Source: Desulfobulbaceae bacterium
GTDB taxonomy: Bacteria; Desulfobacterota; Desulfobulbia; Desulfobulbales; SURF-16
Direction: 5' to 3'
DNA: 8,299 nucleotides
Assembly: GCA_021160685.1 (NCBI GenBank)
Contig: JAGHCC010000018.1
Span: 1 to 8,299, forward strand
Part shown: piece after piece, positions 1-6,099 of the stretch
Layout: every line of letters begins with the position of its first letter
Numbering within the stretch: the first letter of the stretch is position 1
Notes under the pieces: generated by a model
Databases searched by the model: none
Seen by the model: only the letters and a program-made list of their open reading frames with translations
Told to the model about the DNA's origin: nothing
Position numbers and translations under genes: made by a program

Positions 1-36
1 ATCCAGGACGGCTATTTTAGTTTTTTGTTGAGTCAT
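1..36 (-). CDS. 5' end of an unidentified gene, cut by the window edge
   Basis: An ATG at 34-36 (minus strand) opens a frame reading MTQQKTKIAVLD that runs off the left edge with no stop. An AGG lies five bases upstream, within CAGGAAAAAATG, which is a plausible ribosome binding site. It is co-directional with yjbQ and the mini-ORF at 82-117, and no terminator-like hairpin lies between them, so it may share their transcript. Twelve residues are too few to assign a family, and I do not name a function. The start is supported only by the ribosome binding site and the open frame. Confidence 0.55.
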   Translation of the reverse strand, partial: MTQQKTKIAVLD

Positions 37-81
37 TTTTTCCTGTTCAAAAAAAGCAAGACGACTTTCCTCTTACCCAGG

Positions 82-117
82 TTATAAACGCGCCCGGGCC
101 GGGACAGCTAAACACAC
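82..117 (-). pseudogene. 11-codon ORF with a HypC-like N-terminus (hypC remnant or leader peptide)
   Basis: A perfect AGGAGG (125-130, minus strand) is followed after seven bases by GTG (115-117), giving the peptide MCLAVPARARL and then TAA (82-84). The HypC/HupF hydrogenase-maturation chaperones characteristically begin MCLA(V/I)P, with an essential Cys2, so the first eight residues are a canonical HypC start. Nothing HypC-like follows in any minus-strand frame before the next gene starts at 36. The simplest reading is the retained 5' end of a deleted hypC. A short leader peptide for the downstream gene, or chance resemblance, are alternatives. The initiation signal is clear, but the family assignment rests on eight residues. 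Confidence 0.4.
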
Positions 118-162
118 GTGATGGCCTCCTGGTTATAATTGGTAATCCAATTTCATCTCCCC

Positions 163-579
163 CTACTCCCCGATAATCTTCACCAGGACACGCTTTCTGC
201 GGCGACCGTCAAACTCACCGTAAAAAATCTGCTCCCAGGTGCCAAAATGAAGCTTGCCGTCGGTAATAGCCACCACAACCTCGCGGCCCATAACCTGTCT
301 TTTCATGTGGGCATCGGCATTATCCTCATAGCCGTTATGGCGGTACTGGGAAACCGGCTCATGGGGGGCCAGTTTTTCCAACCAGACATCGTAATCATGA
401 TGCAGGCCTGATTCATCGTCATTGATAAAAACAGAGGCGGTGATGTGCATGGCGTTGCAGAGCAGCAGACCTTCCTTGATGCCGCTTTCGGCCAGGCATT
501 TTTCCACCTCGGGCGTAATATTGATAAAGGCCCGGCGGGTGGGCACCTCAAACCAGAGTTCCTTGTAATAACTTTTCAT
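163..579 (-). CDS. yjbQ: YjbQ/UPF0047 family protein (secondary thiamine-phosphate synthase type)
   Basis: A 138-residue cytosolic protein, the usual length for the YjbQ (UPF0047) family. Members are small trimeric beta-rich proteins; the E. coli protein has weak thiamine-phosphate synthase activity, but the physiological role is unsettled. Visible family motifs are HITASVFINDD (residues 45-55), the acidic HDYD (61-64), YRH then DNADAH (79-91) that contribute conserved His and Asn, and FGTWEQIF followed by EFDGRR (112-127). The ATG at 577-579 fits the family N-terminus; the upstream AGAGAA is only a weak ribosome binding site. The stop is TAG (163-165). The gene is downstream of sulP on the same strand but separated by a strong terminator, so it probably has its own promoter in 580-731. 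No nearby gene indicates a thiamine pathway. Confidence 0.9.
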   Translation of the reverse strand: MKSYYKELWFEVPTRRAFINITPEVEKCLAESGIKEGLLLCNAMHITASVFINDDESGLHHDYDVWLEKLAPHEPVSQYRHNGYEDNADAHMKRQVMGREVVVAITDGKLHFGTWEQIFYGEFDGRRRKRVLVKIIGE

Positions 580-731
580 TTAGATACGTTCTCTGTAAAA
601 TCTATAATTCACAATTAACAGCAAAAGGGCTTCTCCTTCAATATGAATGAAAAATCTCTATAAACTATTCTCCCCATAATCGGTCACAATGAAGCAAAAA
701 ATGTAACAGCTAAGCGTACAGTGAAAAAGTA
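580..731. other. Intergenic region upstream of yjbQ, no gene
   Basis: This 152-bp AT-rich stretch lies between the sulP terminator and yjbQ and must carry any yjbQ promoter. I see no convincing sigma-70 or sigma-54 promoter pair. A 14-codon TTG-initiated frame on the minus strand follows a GGAG, but it has no recognisable product and I do not call it a gene. A piece near 608-620 (attcacaattaac) resembles simple-repeat-like intergenic DNA. Confidence 0.4.
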
Positions 732-761
732 AAAAGCCTACCCCAGAGGGGGTAGGCTTTT
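732..761 (-). terminator. Rho-independent terminator of the sulP transcript
   Basis: The arms 732-744 (AAAAGCCTACCCC) and 749-761 (GGGGTAGGCTTTT) form a perfect 13-bp stem with a four-base loop. On the minus strand the hairpin is followed by TTTTTACTTTTT, a good U-tract. It lies about 140 bp past the SulP stop codon. On the plus strand the trailing T run is short, so any activity in that direction would be weaker. Confidence 0.9.
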
Positions 762-898
762 GGACTTAATGCTTATAGAGCCATTCGACTTCAACCTGAG
801 AGACTCCGAAGATAACTACTTATTTTTTTTAAACAAACGTGGAGATCTCAGCGTCTCTGTGTTGAAAAAACAATTTTTACGAAGCCGTCAACTATTAA
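762..898. other. sulP 3' untranslated region, possible decayed dispersed repeat
   Basis: No gene is supported here. The only plus-strand frame starts inside the terminator with TTG and runs antisense into sulP. Two pieces, TTTTTACGAAGCCGTCAA (875-892) and the stretch around CAGCGTCTCTGTGTTG (849-864), resemble dispersed intergenic repeats I associate with deltaproteobacterial genomes. The resemblance is from memory, and only a genome-wide search could confirm it. Confidence 0.25.
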
Positions 899-3052
899 CT
901 ATTCCGCTTTCGGCAGATATTGGGTTAAAGGACAATTTTTACAGCCACCCTCGGGCAGGTCAGTCTGGTGATGGATGATGTGGACAATATCCTTGACCGC
1001 TTCCACTGTAGTCGGATAAAAATGTTCCATGCCGATTTTATCGAGCAGGTGAGTTCGTTCCATGACAGCCATGACGGATCCCTTAACGCTGCTGATGGCA
1101 AAGCCGAGACCGGCCGAGCGAACCCGTTCAACCAGCATGGCCAGAGCCTCTTCGCCGGACGCGTCCATGTCATTAATACCACTTGCATCAAGGAGAACAT
1201 AGCGCAGATCAGGCCGTTGATCCCGAAATTTAGCAACCTGTTCATCAAGATAGCTGGCATTGGCAAAGAAAAGGGCGCCGTCAAAACGGACTACGGCAAC
1301 ATGCTGGCAGCCCTTGAGCCGGTAATGCTCGGAGCTTTTCAGCACCTTATCTTCATACATGGAAAGGCTGGCCACAACGGGACGCATTGATTTGTAAAGA
1401 AAAACGCCCATGGAAAGGGCGACGCCAACCATAATACCCTTGTCCAGATGGGGCGCATAGGCCAGGGTGACCAGAAAAGTAATGATAGAAATGGCGCCAT
1501 CATACCACTGGGCCTTCCAGGAATGAACAAAACCGCTGGTATTGACCAGACCAATAACCGCCATCATGATAACTGCGGCAAGGACCGCCTGGGGCAGATG
1601 GTAAAGCAGTGGGGTCAAAAACAGCAGCGTGATGATCACCACAATGCTGGTAATAACGCTTGAGATTCCCGAGACAGCGCCGGCCTGGAGATTGACGGCG
1701 GAACGGGAGAATGAGCCGGATGTAGCATAGCTGGAGGTGATTGAACCCAGAATGTTTCCCAGGCCCTGGCCGATAAGCTCCTGGTTGGGATCGATTTTCT
1801 GGCCTGTTTTGGCGGCCATGGCCTTGGCAATGGCGATGGCCTCCATGAAACCCAGCAGAGAAATGATAATGGCCGTTGGCAGGAGTTTAAAAAAGGATTT
1901 AACCGTTAATTCCGGCACAGTAAATGTAGGCAGTCCTTCAGGAATTCTGCCAACGATGGCCCCGCCTCCCATGACAAGCAGATTCTCCGGATTTAACGGG
2001 GAGTTTTTGACCTTGATCCGCCAGATACCGCCGTCGGTCGCTAGACCTTGCGGCAGATTATTTTTGGAATAAAAAGTATAGTCGCCGCCATCCTCGACTG
2101 CTTCAAACTTGAGATGACGAAGCTCATAGCGAACTTCATGGGCATGGTGTTTAGCCTCGTCCATTTTGATCGTCAGTATATTAATCTGACTTTGCAGCTG
2201 AACCTCTTCCATGGAAATTCCATGGCCGGTCCGATTTTTTTTCTGCTCATCAAGCTCATTGCCGAGAGTCGCCCTTTCCGCCCCCAGTGAGGTGATCTCA
2301 TTGGTAGCGTGGTTAAACGTGTCAACCATTTCCGCAAGTTCGGGGAACTGAAGAGCCGACACCGGGACATTTGCATCCTTGTTAAAACCGATAAAATAGG
2401 AGACAACCGTGGTTAAGAACACAGCAACCAGAACGTTTGGAATTTTCGGGTTGATTTTTTTCAAAACAACCATGATGGTTACGGCGGAAATACCAAATAT
2501 CAGGGTGGGCCAGTGGGTAAAATCCATTACCGCCTGGCCGACCCGCATCATGGTTTCATAATGGTGCGCCGCCTTGTCCACATAGACCCCGAAAAACTTG
2601 GAAAACTGGGACGAGGCAATAATAATGGCCGCAGCATTGGTGAAACCATTAATAACCGGATGGGAGAGGAAATTCACCACCAGGCCGAGCCTGAGAACGC
2701 CGAGAGAAAACTGGAAAATGCCGACAATCAGGGCAAGGACAATGGAATAGGCAATAAATTCCGCACTACCGGCCGTGGCCAGGGGCTCAAGCGATGCTGC
2801 TGACATGAGCGACACAACCGCGACAGGGCCGGTGCCAAGCTGCCGGCTTGAGCCGAACAGGGCGGCAACCATGGGCGGCAGAAAGGCCGCATACAGGCCA
2901 TAATAGGCCGGCAGCCCAGCCAACTGAGCATAGGCCATGGATTGGGGAATAAGGACCAACGCCACGGTGATACCGGCAAGGGCGTCAGCCTTGAAATATC
3001 CACCATTGTACCCCTTGAACCACAAAAGAAATGGAAAAATTTTAGTTATCAT
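899..3052 (-). CDS. SulP-family anion transporter with C-terminal STAS domain and a large coiled-coil loop insertion
   Basis: An inner-membrane SulP (SLC26-like) transporter of 717 residues; typical bacterial members are about 500-600. The N-terminal transport core is recognisable by DALAGITVALVLIPQSMAYA (residues 23-42, TM1), GLPAYYGLYAAFLP (46-59), the TM3 region SSRQLGTGPVAVVSLM (68-83), then VGRIPEGLP (367-375), ISLLGFMEAIAIAKA (397-411) and NQELIGQGLGNILGS (423-437). A STAS domain spans about 580-690 (DNA 983-1315). Between about 223 and 361 is a hydrophilic insertion rich in heptad-like helix. The C-terminus ends with a CKNC pair (704-707). Substrate is not readable: sulfate, bicarbonate (BicA-like) or another anion are all possible. 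ATG at 3050-3052 is preceded by AGGAGAAG (3055-3062), a good ribosome binding site. It lies 97 bp after tetR and probably shares its transcript. Confidence 0.95.
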   Translation of the reverse strand: MITKIFPFLLWFKGYNGGYFKADALAGITVALVLIPQSMAYAQLAGLPAYYGLYAAFLPPMVAALFGSSRQLGTGPVAVVSLMSAASLEPLATAGSAEFIAYSIVLALIVGIFQFSLGVLRLGLVVNFLSHPVINGFTNAAAIIIASSQFSKFFGVYVDKAAHHYETMMRVGQAVMDFTHWPTLIFGISAVTIMVVLKKINPKIPNVLVAVFLTTVVSYFIGFNKDANVPVSALQFPELAEMVDTFNHATNEITSLGAERATLGNELDEQKKNRTGHGISMEEVQLQSQINILTIKMDEAKHHAHEVRYELRHLKFEAVEDGGDYTFYSKNNLPQGLATDGGIWRIKVKNSPLNPENLLVMGGGAIVGRIPEGLPTFTVPELTVKSFFKLLPTAIIISLLGFMEAIAIAKAMAAKTGQKIDPNQELIGQGLGNILGSITSSYATSGSFSRSAVNLQAGAVSGISSVITSIVVIITLLFLTPLLYHLPQAVLAAVIMMAVIGLVNTSGFVHSWKAQWYDGAISIITFLVTLAYAPHLDKGIMVGVALSMGVFLYKSMRPVVASLSMYEDKVLKSSEHYRLKGCQHVAVVRFDGALFFANASYLDEQVAKFRDQRPDLRYVLLDASGINDMDASGEEALAMLVERVRSAGLGFAISSVKGSVMAVMERTHLLDKIGMEHFYPTTVEAVKDIVHIIHHQTDLPEGGCKNCPLTQYLPKAE

Positions 3053-3149
3053 CGCTTCTCCTGTCCTGTAAAAAAATTTAGTAAAAAACTGCTTCCCTCT
3101 CTCTCATGCTTGGGAAATATATCATATATATAAATTCAATATCGCGTAT

Positions 3150-3749
3150 TTATGCTTTATCCTTTTTCAGGATTTTTCGGCAGGATTCCAACAACTCATT
3201 AAAAAGATTGCCGGCATGATAAAGATTGTAGGTGTTCATCCGCGCAAGGCCGTCCACCATGGTAAAAAGAATCAAAGCCGTTTTTCGTGCCGACATAGGG
3301 GCAATGGAGCCGTCTCTCTGTCCCATCAGAACTGCTTTTTCGAAAATATTCAGAAAGCAGTTGTAAATATCCTCAAGATGTTTTCTGCAAATGGGATTTT
3401 CCTCGGCCAGCCGGTACGGATAATGGCGGTGGAGGAGCAAAAAACATTCTTCCATTCTTGCAACCATCCCAAAATAAAAAGAAATAATTCCCTCTACCAT
3501 TTCCAGTCCGGTGTCGAATTTATTTTCCAGAAGATATCTTTCAAACTCCTGGATAACGCTTTCCTTGAAATTTGCCAAGACAGCAAGAAAAAGGTCTTCC
3601 TTGGTTTTAAAATGATAAAACACAGTCCCGTCGGCAACGCCTGTCGCCTTGGCAATGTCTCCCATCGAGGTTTCTCGGTAGCCTTTTTCCGAGAAAAAGA
3701 GGATCGCGGCTTGCAGTATGGCTTCTTTTTTTGTTATTTTTTTTGACAT
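3150..3749 (-). CDS. TetR-family transcriptional repressor
   Basis: A 199-residue DNA-binding regulator of usual TetR length. The N-terminal HTH domain (residues about 8-55) includes ILQAAILFFSEKGYRETSMG, DIAKATGVADGTVFYHFKTK and EDLF, the classic TetR pattern. The rest is a mostly helical ligand and dimerisation domain that is not conserved enough to name an inducer. I chose ATG at 3747-3749. A longer frame from TTG at 3789-3791 would place its first codons inside the operator palindrome and add 14 residues ahead of a normal TetR start. The ribosome binding site (AGAAAAAAG) is weak, so translation may be low, as is common for repressors. It precedes sulP on the same strand and is divergent from the usp genes. 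The operator position implies autoregulation, and the likely target is tetR-sulP. Confidence 0.93.
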   Translation of the reverse strand: MSKKITKKEAILQAAILFFSEKGYRETSMGDIAKATGVADGTVFYHFKTKEDLFLAVLANFKESVIQEFERYLLENKFDTGLEMVEGIISFYFGMVARMEECFLLLHRHYPYRLAEENPICRKHLEDIYNCFLNIFEKAVLMGQRDGSIAPMSARKTALILFTMVDGLARMNTYNLYHAGNLFNELLESCRKILKKDKA

Positions 3750-3771
3750 CGAACTTTTTTCTAATTTATGC

Positions 3772-3791
3772 TTGACTGAGTGATCAGTCAA
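3772..3791 (-). promoter_or_regulatory. Putative TetR operator (inverted repeat)
   Basis: Half-sites TTGACTGA (3772-3779) and TCAGTCAA (3784-3791) form a perfect 8-bp inverted repeat around the spacer GTGA. Size and symmetry suit a TetR dimer. The site lies a few bases downstream of the tetR -10 box and 22 bp before the tetR ATG, so bound protein would block transcription. I see no second copy in the window. Assignment to this TetR is inference from position. Confidence 0.7.
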
Positions 3792-3802
3792 TTTCGGCTC
3801 TA

Positions 3803-3830
3803 TTTATATTTCTATTTTTTTGAATGTCAA
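3803..3830 (-). promoter_or_regulatory. Sigma-70-type promoter for tetR (and sulP)
   Basis: On the minus strand a consensus -35 TTGACA (3825-3830) is followed after 16 bp by TATAAA (3803-3808), one mismatch from the consensus -10. The expected start of transcription is near 3796, immediately next to the operator palindrome at 3772-3791. Confidence 0.65.
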
Positions 3831-3885
3831 GTAATTTGTTCTGTTGCATAATTTCACGACTTGTAAATGTAGACAATTAGGCAAA

Positions 3886-3914
3886 TTGGATGTATATTTT
3901 GAGCTGTTTAAAAT
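3886..3914 (+). promoter_or_regulatory. Candidate sigma-70-type promoter for the usp pair
   Basis: TTGGAT (3886-3891), 17 bp, then TAAAAT (3909-3914) gives a reasonable vegetative promoter with a 5' leader of about 45 bases before the first usp start. It lies about 95 bp from the TetR operator, so simple steric repression of usp by that site is not expected. Confidence 0.45.
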
Positions 3915-3965
3915 ATAGGTTCCATGTCCATAAGAATGACATAATTGCAAGAGAGGAGAAAAAGT

Positions 3966-4874
3966 ATGAATAGCTACAAGACACGTCTCCTTGGGGAAAT
4001 TAAGACAATTTTATTGGCAACGGATGGGACGGAATACAGTGAAGGAGCAGTTCAGGAAGCGATATTTTTTGGACAGGCCTGTAACGCAAAACTTGTCGTT
4101 CTCCATGTCGTAAAGATCTTGGCTGAAATGGCGGCTTCCATGCATGATGTAGTGGAAATCTTGGCTGAAACGGTGGCTCCCACGCATGCTCAGGTGGCCA
4201 AACAGTCAAAAAAGGTTAGTTCTGAGCTTGAACGTATTAAAACAATGGCAGAAAATGAAGGGATCGAGTGCCAGGTTGTTGTTGTTGGTTCCTACCAGGC
4301 GGATAAAACAATCGTTGTCGAGGCTGCTAAACATAAAGCCGATGTTATTATTATGGGTTTGCACAAGAAGAAGGGCCTGAGCAAATTTTTCATCGGCAGC
4401 ATGACTTCAAAGGTGATCGGTCACGGCTTTCCCAAAGTTCTTGTTGTGCCAAAGGATTATATTATATCCGGTGAAAGCGTTCTTCTGGCCACTGACGGAT
4501 CAGAATTCAGCCGGTTGGCTGCCAGGGAAACAATAAGCCTGGCAAAGAAATGTGCTGCCTTGAAAAGAATAACCATCATCTCTGTTGCTCGAGATGAATC
4601 ACAACTCGACTGGGCCAATGAAAATGTCAATTATGCCAGTGAGTTGTATAATCAGGCCGATGTCGGTAAAGAACTTGATGCTGTTGCCCTGGTTGGCCGG
4701 CCCGAGGATATGATCGTGGGACAGGCCAAAGAGAAAAATGTCGATATGATTATCATGGGCGGCCATGGCCGGTCAGGTTTGTCCAAGATGCTAATGGGTC
4801 ATATCAGCTGGAAGGTTATTGCCACGGCCCAGCGTTCTGTTCTTGTTATTGGGAAACAACAGCAGGTCATATAA
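3966..4874 (+). CDS. Double-domain universal stress protein, copy 1
   Basis: A 302-residue cytosolic protein with two fused UspA domains. Domain 1 (about 12-163) starts TILLATDGTEYSEGA and ends with GLHKKKGLSKFFIGS (131-145). Domain 2 (about 170-297) starts SVLLATDGSEFS and ends with GGHGRSGLSKMLMGH (265-279). ATP-binding Usps carry G-x2-G-x9-G-S/T. Domain 1 has Lys for the second Gly, and domain 2 has His for the final Ser/Thr, so both sites are imperfect. ATG at 3966 is chosen because GAGAGGAG (3951-3958) lies just upstream; a TTG-start extension at 3945 would read through that site. Residues 50-63 and 64-77 are an internal 14-residue duplication absent from copy 2. The last five residues (QQQVI) lie beyond the position where copy 2 stops. 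Likely in an operon with copy 2, 60 bp downstream. Confidence 0.95.
   Translation: MNSYKTRLLGEIKTILLATDGTEYSEGAVQEAIFFGQACNAKLVVLHVVKILAEMAASMHDVVEILAETVAPTHAQVAKQSKKVSSELERIKTMAENEGIECQVVVVGSYQADKTIVVEAAKHKADVIIMGLHKKKGLSKFFIGSMTSKVIGHGFPKVLVVPKDYIISGESVLLATDGSEFSRLAARETISLAKKCAALKRITIISVARDESQLDWANENVNYASELYNQADVGKELDAVALVGRPEDMIVGQAKEKNVDMIIMGGHGRSGLSKMLMGHISWKVIATAQRSVLVIGKQQQVI
4113..4196 (+). repeat. In-frame 42-bp internal tandem duplication in usp copy 1
   Basis: Units 4113-4154 and 4155-4196 encode KILAEMAASMHDVV and EILAETVAPTHAQV. They share ATCTTGGCTGAAA and further matches but have diverged at several bases. Usp copy 2 has one unit at this place (KIFPETAASMHSQV). The frame is preserved, and the extra segment lengthens the variable loop or helix of Usp domain 1. 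Confidence 0.8.
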
Positions 4875-4934
4875 AATTCTCAGAAATGGGGCCGACTGCG
4901 TTTGCATTGAAAATTTAAAAGAGAGAGGGAAAGC

Positions 4935-5786
4935 ATGAATAACTACAAGACACGTCTCCTTGGGGAAGTTGAGACAATTTTATTGGCAACGGATGGGACA
5001 GAATACAGTGAAGGGGCGGTTCAGGAAGCGATATTTTTTGGCCAGGCCTGCAACGCGAAACTTGTCGTTCTCCATGTCGTGAAGATTTTTCCTGAAACGG
5101 CGGCGTCCATGCATTCTCAGGTGACTGAACGTTCAAAAAAGATTGATCCCGAGCTTGAACGAATTAAAAAAATGGCGGAAAACGAAGGGATCGATTGCCA
5201 AATTGTTATTACCGGGTCTGATCAGGCGGATAAAACAATTGTTGACGAGGCTGCTAAACATAAGGCCGATCTGATTATTATGGGCCTGCACAAGAAGAAG
5301 GGCCTCAGTAAATTTTTCATCGGCAGCATGACCTCCAAGGTGATCGGTCATGGTTTCCCCAAGGTTCTTGTTGTGCCAAAGGATTATATTATATCCGGTG
5401 AAAGCGTTCTTCTCGCCACTGACGGATCAGAGTTCAGTCAGCTGGCTGCCCGGAATACAATAAGTATGGCAAAAAAATGTGCTCCTTTGAAAAAAATAAC
5501 GATCCTCTCTGTTGCCCGAGACGAATCACAACTCGACTGGGCAAATGAGAATGTCAATTATGCCAGTGAGTTGTATAATCAGGCCGATGTCGGCAAAGAA
5601 CTTGATGCTGTTGCCCTGGTTGGCCGACCCGAGGATATGATCGTCGAACAGGCCAAGAAAAAAAATGCCGATATGATTATCATGGGCGGATATGGCCGTT
5701 CAGGATTGTCCGAGATGCTCATGGGTCATGTCAGCCGGAAGGTTATTGCCACGTCCCAGCGTCCTGTTCTTGTTATCGGGAAGTAA
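4935..5786 (+). CDS. Double-domain universal stress protein, copy 2
   Basis: A 283-residue tandem UspA-domain protein paralogous to the gene just upstream. Domain 1 runs about 12-149, with TILLATDGTEYSEGA and GLHKKKGLSKFFIGS (117-131). Domain 2 runs about 156-283, with SVLLATDGSEFS and GGYGRSGLSEMLMGH (251-265). As in copy 1, the nucleotide motif lacks the second Gly in domain 1 and the terminal Ser/Thr in domain 2. Usp proteins bind ATP or other ligands and act in stress survival and energy or transport regulation; no specific partner is shown here. ATG at 4935 is preceded by GAGAGAGGGA (4921-4930). The TAA at 5784-5786 corresponds to a CAA codon in copy 1. Transcription probably ends at the hairpin at 5909-5951. 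Confidence 0.95.
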   Translation: MNNYKTRLLGEVETILLATDGTEYSEGAVQEAIFFGQACNAKLVVLHVVKIFPETAASMHSQVTERSKKIDPELERIKKMAENEGIDCQIVITGSDQADKTIVDEAAKHKADLIIMGLHKKKGLSKFFIGSMTSKVIGHGFPKVLVVPKDYIISGESVLLATDGSEFSQLAARNTISMAKKCAPLKKITILSVARDESQLDWANENVNYASELYNQADVGKELDAVALVGRPEDMIVEQAKKKNADMIIMGGYGRSGLSEMLMGHVSRKVIATSQRPVLVIGK

Positions 5787-5908
5787 CAGCAGTTCATGAA
5801 AAAATTTCAGAAATGGCCGGCTGCTTTGCTGACCTTCTGCTCATAAATAGCGAAGCTGTGCTGTCAGAGCTGGTAGGTATGTGGAAAAACAGCACCAAAT
5901 GATGTGTT

Positions 5909-5951
5909 AAAAAAGGACATCCGGGGCAAATTATCCCGGATGTCCTTTTTT
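5909..5951 (+). terminator. Rho-independent terminator after the usp operon
   Basis: A 17-bp perfect stem pairs 5909-5925 (ending GGACATCCGGG) with 5935-5951 (starting CCCGGATGTCC) around a nine-base loop, and runs into a T7 tract at 5946-5952. The A-rich left side makes it potentially bidirectional. It lies 122 bp after the second usp stop. The stretch 5787-5908 holds only the tail of the usp duplication and a weak 7-bp stem (5858-5864 with 5889-5895), with no gene. Confidence 0.92.
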
Positions 5952-5992
5952 TATGACCTTTTAGAAAAATTGTGTGGAAATTTATAAAAAAA

Positions 5993-6099
5993 TTGTAACT
6001 TCTCCAAAAGTGGTGGAAACATATAAACAAATCCCCCTCAATCCCCCTTTAATAAAGGGGGAGGTTGTCGGGATACCACCATTTATTGAGAAGTTACAA
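5993..6099. mobile_element. MITE-like palindromic element
   Basis: About 107 bp bounded by inverted terminal repeats. TTGTAACTTCTC at 5993-6004 matches the complement of GAGAAGTTACAA at 6088-6099. Seven looser bases follow, then GGTGG (6012-6016) opposite CCACC (6076-6080), giving about 21 of 24 matches. Inside is a second hairpin, TCCCCCTTT (6042-6050) with AAAGGGGGA (6054-6062), and AATCCCCCT is directly repeated. A-runs flank both ends, so a short A-rich target duplication is possible but not provable. It has no coding capacity. The structure fits a non-autonomous MITE or REP-like element; its transposase family is unknown. Confidence 0.65.

Larger units (their letters stand above)
3952..5829 (+). 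repeat. Tandem gene duplication: two usp units
   Basis: The two usp genes are direct repeats whose similarity covers the ribosome binding site, the whole coding region and about 50 bp past the stop codons (to about 4905 in unit 1 and 5829 in unit 2). A 50-bp block is identical at 4437-4486 and 5364-5413. By hand alignment about 39 of 283 aligned residues differ, concentrated in residues 50-120 of copy 1, while residues 127-180 are unchanged. Confidence 0.9.

Noticed and set aside
760..978. A 72-codon plus-strand frame from the terminator into sulP
   Set aside because: It starts with TTG within the terminator stem, has no ribosome binding site, and overlaps the sulP C-terminus in antisense.
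3216..3746. A 176-codon plus-strand frame across tetR
   Set aside because: It is antisense to a well-supported TetR gene and its translation has no family features.
3750..3791. TTG start giving the TetR protein 14 more residues
   Set aside because: The extra codons overlap the operator palindrome, and the longer N-terminus is atypical for TetR proteins. The initiation signals at both places are weak, so this is a preference rather than proof.
3945..3965. TTG start seven codons upstream in usp copy 1
   Set aside because: It would translate the GAGAGGAG ribosome binding site. Copy 2 starts at the equivalent of ATG 3966.
6030..6062. CRISPR-like or riboswitch-like structure from the repeated CCCCC and GGGGG blocks
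   Set aside because: There is only one short hairpin and one duplicated 9-mer, with no regular repeat-spacer pattern and no conserved aptamer features. It is better explained as the interior of the palindromic element.
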